Source: Amycolatopsis sp. EV170708-02-1 (GTDB taxonomy: Bacteria; Actinomycetota; Actinomycetes; Mycobacteriales; Pseudonocardiaceae). Taken from it: a DNA stretch of 64,000 bases. Under the pieces are notes generated by a model. It was not told the origin of the DNA and did no database searches. It saw only the letters and a program-made list of their open reading frames with translations. Below, piece by piece: positions 57,619 to 64,000 of this stretch (its first letter is position 1; every line of letters begins with the position of its first letter). Position numbers and translations under genes: made by a program. The stretch is taken from NCBI RefSeq assembly GCF_022479115.1, contig NZ_CP092497.1, forward strand, positions 3,472,001 to 3,536,000, in the 5' to 3' direction.

Positions 57619-58647
57619 ATGTTGCAGAACGTCGAACCCGCGACCGCGTCGAGGGCCGGCCCGGGGCCGCGGGGGACCGAGACCGAATTCGCGATCCGCG
57701 CCGAGGGGCTGGTGAAACGGTTCGGCGAGACGACCGCGCTCGACGGGGTCGACTTGACCGTCCGCTCGGGCACCGTGCTCGGGGTACTCGGCCCGAACGG
57801 TGCCGGGAAGACCACCACGGTCCGGATCCTGTCCACACTGGTGACTCCGGACGAGGGCCACGCCACCGTCGCCGGGTACGACATCGTGAAGGACGCCCAC
57901 CAGGTGCGGCAGCTGATCGGCTTGACCGGGCAGTACGCGTCGGTCGACGAAAGCCTGACCGGTGTCGAGAACCTGCTGCTGATCGGGCGGCTGCTCGGCC
58001 TCTCGCGGCGGGCGGCCAAGGCCCGCGCGCACGAGCTCCTGGAGCGGTTCTCCCTCACCGAGGCCGGCGGCAGGGCGGCAAAGGGCTACTCGGGTGGTAT
58101 GCGCCGTCGGCTCGACCTGGCCGCCAGCCTGGTCGGGGACGCGCGACTGCTGTTCCTGGACGAGCCCACCACGGGTCTCGACCCGCGCAGCAGGCTCGAA
58201 CTCTGGGACGTCGTGCGCGGCTTGGTCGCCGACGGCGTCACGGTGCTGCTGACCACGCAGTACCTGGAGGAGGCCGACGCGCTCGCCGACGAGATCGTGG
58301 TCGTCGACCACGGCAAGGTGATCGCCAAGGGCACCCCGGACGAGCTCAAGGCCAGCACCGGCGCCCAGCGCCTGACGGTGCGCGGCGCCCAGGCGGGCGA
58401 CCTCGAGAAGGTCGTGCGGCTGGTCGGCGAGATCGCCGGCGCGACGCCGGACGTCTCGGGCCAGGTCGTCAGCGTCCCGGTCACCGACCCGGCGGCGTTG
58501 CCCGGCGCGGTCCGGCGGCTGGATGAGGCGGGCATCGTCATCGGCGAGCTGTCGCTGCGCAGCTCCAGCCTGGACGAGGTGTTCCTCAGCCTGACCGGGC
58601 GTCCGGCCGAGGAGACCGCCGAAGAGACCGAGGAGGAGATCCGATGA
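57619..58647 (+). CDS. DrrA-type ABC transporter ATPase
   Basis: 342 aa from ATG 57619 (GGAAGG nine bases upstream). Walker A GVLGPNGAGKTTTVRIL, signature GYSGGMRRRLDLAASLVG, Walker B RLLFLDEPTTGLDP, His switch TTQYLEEADALAD (as in DrrA, with Gln before). The C-terminal about 90-residue regulatory region includes RSSSLDEVFLSLTGRPAEE, the typical DrrA CREEM-like end. Powers export of a drug, with the permease at 58644 overlapped by four bases. Confidence 0.92.
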   Translation: MLQNVEPATASRAGPGPRGTETEFAIRAEGLVKRFGETTALDGVDLTVRSGTVLGVLGPNGAGKTTTVRILSTLVTPDEGHATVAGYDIVKDAHQVRQLIGLTGQYASVDESLTGVENLLLIGRLLGLSRRAAKARAHELLERFSLTEAGGRAAKGYSGGMRRRLDLAASLVGDARLLFLDEPTTGLDPRSRLELWDVVRGLVADGVTVLLTTQYLEEADALADEIVVVDHGKVIAKGTPDELKASTGAQRLTVRGAQAGDLEKVVRLVGEIAGATPDVSGQVVSVPVTDPAALPGAVRRLDEAGIVIGELSLRSSSLDEVFLSLTGRPAEETAEETEEEIR

Positions 58648-59459
58648 CCGCCGCGACCACGACGCTGCCGCCGCGGCAGTTGTCGGCCCGGGTCGGGTTC
58701 TTCCAGGGCATCTCGCAGATGTTCACGCTGGCCTGGCGCAGCACCGTTTCGGTGAAGCACGAGCCGAAGCAGCTGGCCGACATCAGTTTCCAGCCGATCA
58801 TCTTCACGCTGCTGTTCACGTTCGTGTTCGGTGGCGCGATCTCCGGCGACCGGAGCGCGTACCTGCAGTTCATGATCCCGGGCATGCTGGTGATGAGCAT
58901 GCTGTTCGCGACCATCAACGTCGGCATCGGCCTCAACACCGACCTGTCCCAGGGCGTGTTCGACCGGTTCCGCTCGTTGCCGATCGCGCGCTGGGCGCCG
59001 CTGGCCGGCCGGATCATCGGCGACCAGTTCAAGCAGGTCTGGTCCGTGCTGCTGGTGGTCGGCGTCGGGCTGCTGCTCGGCTTCCGGCCGGAGAAGGGCT
59101 TCCTCGGCGTGCTCGCGGCCGGGTTGCTGCTGCTGGTGTTCGCGATCGCGTTCTCCTGGGTGCCCACGCTGGTGGGCGTCGCCGCCGACCAGGCGGAGAA
59201 GGTCCAGGTTTTCGCGTTCGCGGTGATCCTCCCGCTGAACTTCGTCAGCGGGGTGTTCGCCCCGGTCGAGACGATGCCGTCCTGGCTGCAGGCGTTCGCG
59301 GAGGTCAGCCCCGTGGCGATCCTGCTCGAAGCGTGCCGCGGACTGATGAACGGTGGCGACAACGTCACCTCGGCGGTGATCTGGTCCCTGGTCTGGGCGG
59401 CCGTGATCGCGATCGTGTTCGGGGCGCTTTCGGTCCGTGCCCTGAAGAAGCGGATCTGA
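58644..59459 (+). CDS. DrrB-type ABC-2 permease
   Basis: 271 aa, six membrane segments. ABC-2 features: SFQPIIFTLLFTFVFGGAISGDRSAYLQFMIPGMLVMSMLFATINVGIGLNTDLSQGVFDRFRSLPIARWAPLAGRII and the PLNFVSGVFAPVETMPSWLQAFAEVSPVAILLEACRGL motif. Forms an exporter with the ATPase. An inverted repeat follows at 59476-59515. Confidence 0.92.
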   Translation: MTAATTTLPPRQLSARVGFFQGISQMFTLAWRSTVSVKHEPKQLADISFQPIIFTLLFTFVFGGAISGDRSAYLQFMIPGMLVMSMLFATINVGIGLNTDLSQGVFDRFRSLPIARWAPLAGRIIGDQFKQVWSVLLVVGVGLLLGFRPEKGFLGVLAAGLLLLVFAIAFSWVPTLVGVAADQAEKVQVFAFAVILPLNFVSGVFAPVETMPSWLQAFAEVSPVAILLEACRGLMNGGDNVTSAVIWSLVWAAVIAIVFGALSVRALKKRI

Positions 59460-59475
59460 GCACTAGCCGTTCGAT

Positions 59476-59515
59476 CACCGGAGCCGTGACGCGTGCGCGC
59501 GCCACGGCTTCGGTG
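59476..59515 (+). terminator. Terminator after the DrrB-type gene
   Basis: Thirteen-bp stem CACCGGAGCCGTG with CACGGCTTCGGTG (one G-T pair) and a 14-base loop, 16 bases after the permease stop. Confidence 0.65.
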
Positions 59516-59596
59516 TTCCAGAGCCCGGTGGCGGAGCTGAAGACAGCCCGAGACGGGGACTGAACGCGTGAACCCGCTCTGCCGAAGGGAGCGCCG

Positions 59597-60349
59597 ATGG
59601 ACGAGCTGGACTACAACACGTGTAACGCCACCTTCCGCAGCCTGACAGATCAGCAGCGGCTGATGGTCGAGGAGACGTCGAGGCTGATCGGGGCGGACAC
59701 CGATCTCGAACTGACGTCGTACGGCTGCGGGTTCGGCATGTTCGAACTGGAGCTCATCGCGCGGGTGCCGCGGAGAACGGTGTGGTTCCAAGGCGTCGAC
59801 ACCAACGGCGAAGCGGTCGAACGATTGCGCGCGAAGCTGGCCGGGCTGCCGAAGGTCCGCGGTCACCGTGTCTTCACCGCGAGCATGGCCGACGTCGCCG
59901 ACCGCCGGATCACGCCGACCGAGTACGGCCTGTTCGTCCAATCGTTGTGCTACCTCGGCGCGGACGAGGGGATGGCGGTGCTGAAGGAGGCGCGCAACCG
60001 GCACCGGCGGCTGGTCGTCGCCGTGCCCCCGCTGAACCGGCTGAACGGTCCCTTCGCGGAATCCCTCGCCCGGCAAGGCGTCGTGCGGCCGTTGTTCGCG
60101 CGGACGCTGGCGGAGGAGCTGACGCGGTTCGGCGTCGAATTCCGGTCCGTCACCGTGGACGCGGAGATCACGGTGCCGGTTTCCGAGCCGGCACACCGTC
60201 TTCTGGAGTTCTTGACCTTCGCGCGGCATCAGCCTTGGCGTGGCGGGACCGGGCGGGCGGAGCTGCTCGTCGCGGTCGCCGGGCTGGGCACGGTCTCCGC
60301 GGGGCAGGTGCGGATTCCGCATCCGGTCGAGGTTTTCAGCATCGGTTAG
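59597..60349 (+). CDS. Methyltransferase-like protein
   Basis: 250 aa from ATG 59597 (GGGAG upstream). LELTSYGCGFGMFELELIA resembles a class I SAM motif I, GVDTNGEAVERLRAKLA the acidic loop, and LFVQSLCYLG a motif IV-like strand; the remainder is not typical. Similar to plant/fungal-type histamine or histidine N-methyltransferase-like proteins seen in actinomycetes. Alone in its transcript; next to the DrrAB pair. Family assignment is tentative. Confidence 0.6.
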   Translation: MDELDYNTCNATFRSLTDQQRLMVEETSRLIGADTDLELTSYGCGFGMFELELIARVPRRTVWFQGVDTNGEAVERLRAKLAGLPKVRGHRVFTASMADVADRRITPTEYGLFVQSLCYLGADEGMAVLKEARNRHRRLVVAVPPLNRLNGPFAESLARQGVVRPLFARTLAEELTRFGVEFRSVTVDAEITVPVSEPAHRLLEFLTFARHQPWRGGTGRAELLVAVAGLGTVSAGQVRIPHPVEVFSIG

Positions 60350-60527
60350 GGCACGGCTCCCGCGCCCCACTGAAGCGTTGCGAAAGCCACTTTCGCCACG
60401 TCCGAGCCTTCACCGCCTCGACCCGCTTTCGCGGCATGTCACCGAGCACCAGTACGTCTTTATTGCCTGCTCGCGGGATTCGCTTCGTTCTGCGCGCCGT
60501 TGTCTTTGTCAGGTGGCGTGTATGCGG

Positions 60528-60661
60528 GGAGGATTTGGGACGTTGAACGTCCGTGATCTTCCCCGCTGGGCAGTCGGCTGGGGAGATGGCGGGGTCGCTC
60601 GAGCGGTCCCCTCGACGATGGAGGATTTGGGACGTTGAACGTCCCAAATCCTCCACCGTCG
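60528..60661. repeat. Repeated GGATTTGGGACGTT element with a perfect palindrome
   Basis: A 25-base direct repeat at 60528-60552 and 60620-60644. The second copy is completed to a palindrome: 17-base perfect arms (60620-60636, 60638-60654) around one base, extending to 24-base arms with one mismatch (60613-60661). Confidence 0.75.
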
Positions 60662-60817
60662 ACCACTGACACTCCACATTCGCCCTGTTCAGGTGCCCGC
60701 TCTAACGCTAGTCACCACTCACGCCCCGCGGCGCTGACCAGCAGCCATCCGACTTCGCCCCCGCCGATACCGGTCGACGCCCGCGGCCGACGGCCCGCTT
60801 CCAAACCCCGGAAAGGG

Positions 60818-60854
60818 CGGAACCCGGGCCCTGAGGAGGGAGGCCCGGGTTCCG
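60818..60854 (-). terminator. Terminator after the SnoaL-like gene
   Basis: Perfect 13-bp stem CGGAACCCGGGCC and GGCCCGGGTTCCG with an 11-base loop, 12 bases after the leftward stop at 60866. Confidence 0.75.
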
Positions 60855-60865
60855 GTGGGGAGGGG

Positions 60866-61303
60866 TCAGGCGGCCGTGCCCGGCTTCGGCAGCTGCTGCT
60901 TGGCCGGAGTGTTCTGATAGGACGCCAGCTGCCAGGCGCCGTCCCGCTTGACGACCGTCCACGAGGCGCGGATCGACTGGGAGTCCGCGACCTCGGTCTC
61001 GCCGGGGCCGAGCACGCCGCCCTGCGTGATCAGGACGCCGGAGTCCGGGGTGAAGAAGCGGATCTCCAGCGGGCGGCCGGTGACCTGGGTGCCCTTGTAG
61101 TTGCCCGCGAAGGATTCCACGAGGAACGCCCGGATGTCGTCGCGGCCCTTCTTGAACACACCGGGGAGGATCATCGTGCCGTCCTCGGTGAAGACGCCGG
61201 CGAAGGCGTCGGCGTCGTGGTACGCCCACGCGGCGATCACCTTCTGGGTCAGCGCCGCGATCGCCGCCTGGTCGGCGGCCGTGCCGGTTTCGGTGGTGGT
61301 CAT
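60866..61303 (-). CDS. SgcJ/EcaC-type NTF2-fold (SnoaL-like) protein
   Basis: 145 aa from ATG 61303 (GGAGG upstream overlapping the previous stop). QAAIAALTQKVIAAWAYHDADAFAGVFTEDGTMILPG, GRDDIRAFLVESFAGNYKGTQVTG, ASWTVVKRDGAWQLASYQNTP. The SgcJ/EcaC group of NTF2-like proteins occurs in enediyne and aromatic polyketide gene clusters, where members act as cyclase or stability factors. Coupled to the flavin enzyme gene upstream (13 bases). Confidence 0.85.
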   Translation of the reverse strand: MTTTETGTAADQAAIAALTQKVIAAWAYHDADAFAGVFTEDGTMILPGVFKKGRDDIRAFLVESFAGNYKGTQVTGRPLEIRFFTPDSGVLITQGGVLGPGETEVADSQSIRASWTVVKRDGAWQLASYQNTPAKQQLPKPGTAA

Positions 61304-61315
61304 CGGAGGATCCTC

Positions 61316-62485
61316 CTAGATGTAGAGGGTGTTGGGCTCGAGCCCGCAGAGCACGCGGCCGTACAGTTCGGTGTTGGTGTTGGGGTGCATCAGCGCGTGG
61401 AGGTTGACCGCGGCGACGTCGCGCGCGATGCGCTGGATCGGGATGCCGTGGTAGATCGACGAACCACCGGAGGCGGCCGCGAGGATGTCGATGCCTTCCT
61501 TGGCGCGGCGCACCACGGCGCCGAGGTCGGCCCGCGCGATCGCGCGTTCCTCGAGTTTCCAGGGGGTGCCGTCCGCGGTCTTCGTGTCGACCAAAGTGGA
61601 CAGACGGTGCGCGTGGAACCCCGCCTCGTCGATCTTCAGCGCCGCTTCGGCCACCTGGTGGTGAGTGATCGGGGCTTCGCGCTGGGAATCGTAGGCGGTG
61701 TAAGTGATCTTGCGGTCCGGCAGGCGCTTGAGGAAGGTGTCCTGCGCGCTCCGCGCCATCCCGACCAGCGTGCCCACCGACGACGCCGACGCGACCGGAA
61801 GCAGCGGCGCCCGGTAGATCGAGGCCGAGGCCGCGCCCTGTCCTTCCAGCACCGCCGGCAGCGGGAGCACTCGCTCCGCCGGGATGAAGACGTCCTGGGC
61901 CACCGTCGACACGCTGCCGGTGCCGCGCAGGCCCGAGGTGTCCCAGTCGTCCACGATCAGCAGATCCGAGATCGGCACCAGCGCCATGATCGGATACGGC
62001 TCGCCCTCCGGCGGCACGAGGATCGCGATGATCTCCTGCCACTGCGCGTGCAGCGCCCCGCTGATGAAGCCCCATTTGCCGTTCACCACGACGCCGCCGT
62101 CGACCGGCGCGGCCATCGCGGATGGGCTCAGCGTGCCGCAGATCCGCACGTCCGGGGTGGCGAACACCTCGTCCTGCACGGCCTCCGGGAACTGGCAGGC
62201 CATCCAGGTCGGGATCCAGTACACCGAGGCCACCCAGGAGGTCGAGCCGTCGGCCCGGCCGATCTCGGTGGCGACGTCGACCAGGGTGCGGGTGTCGGCC
62301 TCGTAGCCGCCATAACGCTTGGGGCGGCGCAGCTTGAAGACGCCGGCCTCGGCCAGTGCTTCGATGGATTCCTCGTGCACCCGCCGGTTCTGTTCCTGCC
62401 AGGCCGAGTGCTTCTTCAGTGCGGGTGCCAGTTCGGCCACGCGGCGAACCAGTTCCTCCCGCGTCGGAACATCGGTGCTCGACAC
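61316..62485 (-). CDS. Acyl-CoA dehydrogenase-fold flavin monooxygenase
   Basis: 389 aa from GTG 62485 (GGAGG five bases upstream). Acyl-CoA dehydrogenase fold: GVFKLRRPKRYGGYEADTRTLVDVATEIGRADGSTSWVASVYWI, ICGTLSPSAMAAPVDGGVVVNGKWGFISGA, WDTSGLRGTGSVSTVAQDVFIP, GGSSIYHGIPIQRIARDVAAVNLHAL. Belongs to the HsaA/HpaB-like (group D) flavin monooxygenases: needs a separate flavin reductase, not acyl-CoA. Often hydroxylates aromatic polyketides. Coupled to the SnoaL-like gene. Confidence 0.87.
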   Translation of the reverse strand: MSSTDVPTREELVRRVAELAPALKKHSAWQEQNRRVHEESIEALAEAGVFKLRRPKRYGGYEADTRTLVDVATEIGRADGSTSWVASVYWIPTWMACQFPEAVQDEVFATPDVRICGTLSPSAMAAPVDGGVVVNGKWGFISGALHAQWQEIIAILVPPEGEPYPIMALVPISDLLIVDDWDTSGLRGTGSVSTVAQDVFIPAERVLPLPAVLEGQGAASASIYRAPLLPVASASSVGTLVGMARSAQDTFLKRLPDRKITYTAYDSQREAPITHHQVAEAALKIDEAGFHAHRLSTLVDTKTADGTPWKLEERAIARADLGAVVRRAKEGIDILAAASGGSSIYHGIPIQRIARDVAAVNLHALMHPNTNTELYGRVLCGLEPNTLYI

Positions 62486-62561
62486 CTTGACCTCCTAGAT
62501 CGTCGACTGGTCCAGCTTCGCAGCGGGCGGACGCCGGGTCGTCTTCCCGTTTGCCGGTGCG

Positions 62562-63962
62562 TCAGGCTGCCGCACGTTCGGAGGTGCGGCCGGGGAAATC
62601 CACCACGTTCCGGCCGTCGCGGCGTGCGAACCAGGTCGCCAGCGGCGCCGCCATCGCGGTCGAGACCAGCGCCATGATCACCAGCATGGTGAACAGCGTC
62701 GGGGAGAGCACGCCGAGGTCGAGCCCGATGTTGAGCACCACCAGTTCGGTCAGCCCGCGGCAGTTCATCAGCGCGCCCACCTGCAGCGACCGATTCCAGT
62801 TCTCGCCGACGGCCCGCGCGGCCAGTGCCGAGCCGCCGAACTTGCCCGCGACGGCCACGAGCAGGATCACCCCGCACCAGAGCCACGCGCCGCCGCCGGA
62901 AAGCAGGCCGATGTCGGTGCGCAATCCGCTGTAGGCGAAGAACAACGGCAGCATCAACGCCGTCGTCAGCCCGCCGGCCTTGTCGTGCAGCCAGGTCGCC
63001 ATCGGGTTGTCCCTGGGGAACACCACGCCGAACACGAACGCGCCGAACATCGCGTGCACCCCGATCCACTCGGTCGCCATGGCGCATACCAGCACCCCGA
63101 CCACCGACAGCGGCGCGACCTTCTGCAGCCGCGCCGCCGTCGACCGCGCCACGAACTTCCGCAGCAGCGGCCGGACGACCAGCCCGAGCAGCGCGACGAA
63201 CGCCGCGGTGAGCACGACCGTCAGCACCACCCCGAACAGCGAGGACGCCGTGGTCAGCGCGATCACCAGCGCCAGCAGGCTCCACGCGGTCACGTCGTCG
63301 ATCACCGCGCAGGTCAGCGCCACCACACCGATCTCGCTGCGGAAGAGCCCGATCTCGTGCAGGATCCGCACCAGCACCGGCAACGCCGTGATGCTCATCG
63401 ACACGCCGAAGAAGAGCGCGAACGGAAGGAATCCGCCGCCGGTCCCGAACCGGGTGTAGGCGAGCATGGCGAGCCCGACGCCGAGCAGGAACGGCAGCGC
63501 GATGCTGACGTGACTGACGACCAGCGCGAGCCGTCCGCGGCCGCGCAGCAGCCGGGTGTTCAGTTCCAGCCCGGCGAGGAACACGAAGAAGATCACGCCG
63601 AGCTGCGCCACGACGTTCAGCTGCGGCACCGTCGCCTTCGGGATCAGCGTGGCCGCGCCGGAAGGCCACAACGCGCCGAGCACCGACGGGCCGAGCAGGA
63701 TGCCCGCGGTGATCTCGCCGATCACCGCGGGCTGCCCGATCCGCTGGGCCAGCCAGCCCACCACCTTGCACGCGCCGACCACCACGGCGATCGCCAGCAG
63801 CAGCTGTGCCAGCGAAGGCCCGCTCGCCTCCTTGGCGACGGCCACACCGGCGCCGCCTTCGCCCTGTCCCAGCAGGATGATCGCGGCCACGACGGGGAGC
63901 ACGACCAGTCCTGAGTAGACCATCAGCGCCCGGCGGCCGGGGCGGTGTTCGCTCTCCACCAT
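62562..63962 (-). CDS. CPA2-type cation:proton antiporter
   Basis: 466 aa from ATG 63962 (GGAAGG upstream). About 12 to 13 membrane segments; family marks VVGWLAQRIGQPAVIGEITAGILLGPSVLG, FVFLAGLELNTRLLRG, ALTCAVIDDVTAWSLLALVIAL (Asp-Asp ion site) and GLTELVVLNIGLDLG. KefB/MnhA-like Na+ or K+/H+ exchanger. CPA2 antiporters are common inside aromatic polyketide and enediyne clusters; also common elsewhere. Same strand as the monooxygenase gene, 76 bases apart. Confidence 0.9.
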   Translation of the reverse strand: MVESEHRPGRRALMVYSGLVVLPVVAAIILLGQGEGGAGVAVAKEASGPSLAQLLLAIAVVVGACKVVGWLAQRIGQPAVIGEITAGILLGPSVLGALWPSGAATLIPKATVPQLNVVAQLGVIFFVFLAGLELNTRLLRGRGRLALVVSHVSIALPFLLGVGLAMLAYTRFGTGGGFLPFALFFGVSMSITALPVLVRILHEIGLFRSEIGVVALTCAVIDDVTAWSLLALVIALTTASSLFGVVLTVVLTAAFVALLGLVVRPLLRKFVARSTAARLQKVAPLSVVGVLVCAMATEWIGVHAMFGAFVFGVVFPRDNPMATWLHDKAGGLTTALMLPLFFAYSGLRTDIGLLSGGGAWLWCGVILLVAVAGKFGGSALAARAVGENWNRSLQVGALMNCRGLTELVVLNIGLDLGVLSPTLFTMLVIMALVSTAMAAPLATWFARRDGRNVVDFPGRTSERAAA

Positions 63963-63973
63963 GTCCCTTCCGC

Positions 63974-64000
63974 TCAGGGTTCGGTGACGTTCGCGACCAG
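63974..64000 (-). CDS. Possible 3' end of an upstream gene (edge)
   Basis: The minus strand is open from the right edge for eight codons (LVANVTEP) to a TGA at 63976-63974, 11 bases before the antiporter ATG. The spacing fits a coupled upstream gene, but too little is visible to identify or even prove it. Confidence 0.35.
   Translation of the reverse strand: MVANVTEP

Larger units (their letters stand above)
60350..60865. other. Gene-free 516-base stretch
   Basis: Contains TTGCGAAAGCCACTTTCGC (60378-60396, related to 39078-39096), two copies of GGAGGATTTGGGACGTTGAA (60528-60547 and 60620-60639), a long palindrome at 60613-60661 and a terminator hairpin at 60818-60854. No gene was recognised. 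Confidence 0.7.

Noticed and set aside
60635..62677. Long rightward open frame of 680 codons
   Set aside because: It lies antisense to the SnoaL-like and monooxygenase genes, which have ribosome sites and motifs; the frame has no recognisable domain.
1..64000. The whole window as a single biosynthetic cluster or genomic island
   Set aside because: Genes are mixed in role and strand with many small operons; no integrase, transposase, att site or tRNA was found.

Overview
The window is high-GC DNA (roughly 70%) with GTG starts, dense 4-base stop/start overlaps, several twin-arginine or lipoprotein signals, F420/hemerythrin-type and WXG100-type genes, and YbaB/ESX, PAC2 and ECF42 families. This points to an actinomycete, most likely Pseudonocardiaceae and plausibly Amycolatopsis; the genus is inferred from gene style, not proven. 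I see no rRNA, tRNA, CRISPR array, transposase, prophage or replication origin.

Layout. 1-6.5 kb: a tightly overlapped catabolic operon (TPP-dependent enzyme, cut by the left edge; hydantoinase/oxoprolinase A and B; SDR; GntR regulator). 6.5-13.5 kb: secreted GH27 alpha-galactosidase, class III aminotransferase, VOC protein, a 64-aa protein, GNAT, and an IclR regulator divergent from an SDR. 13.5-16.6 kb: two bacterial PH-domain membrane proteins and a PAC2 protein. 16.6-22.6 kb: NAD(P)-binding protein, TylF-like methyltransferase, YCII + MarR divergent from a deazaflavin/hemerythrin fusion, a secreted DUF11 protein, and an ECF42 sigma factor with its YCII partner. 22.7-30.6 kb: leftward genes for a 2OG-Fe(II) oxygenase, DHA2 exporter, UDP-glucose dehydrogenase, an unrecognised 396-aa protein, a Gfo/Idh oxidoreductase and an FAD dehydrogenase. 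31.1-32.1 kb: an XRE-type gene whose DNA-binding region is scrambled by three compensating frame changes. 32.3-38.1 kb: a chained operon of methyltransferase, FecCD/FecE/FecB-type uptake system, cysteine-synthase-like enzyme and ATP-grasp ligase, a candidate uncharacterised metallophore locus. 38.1-46.8 kb: Tat-exported SDR, lipoprotein, TetR/SDR divergent pair with clear operators, RibD-like reductase, two-component system with a secreted partner, multicopper oxidase and RidA. 46.8-49.0 kb: YbaB - WXG100-like - ESX-type large protein. 49.2-57.3 kb: GNAT, secreted SRPBCC protein, orphan LuxR regulator, DrrC/UvrA-like ATPase, and an MFS-P450-RibD operon. 57.6 kb to the right edge: DrrAB-type exporter, methyltransferase-like protein, SnoaL-like protein, flavin monooxygenase and cation/proton antiporter, which looks like the edge of a secondary-metabolite locus continuing beyond the window.

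The structure least explained by genes is a set of dispersed intergenic repeats. The most striking are arrays of a 9-bp core, CGCGTGATY, at an exact 21-bp period (two helical turns), found at four places (10.9, 11.6, 20.9 and 50.7 kb), three of them beside or inside long hairpins. A second family is a near-perfect palindrome of about 46-52 bp with core GGTTAGAACC at the 3' ends of four unrelated genes. Long intergenic hairpins of other sequence families (GTCCGTGAAGG..., GTCCTGAAGG..., GGATTTGGGACGTT...) are also present.

Most functional calls rest on motif recognition and context; no database search was possible.
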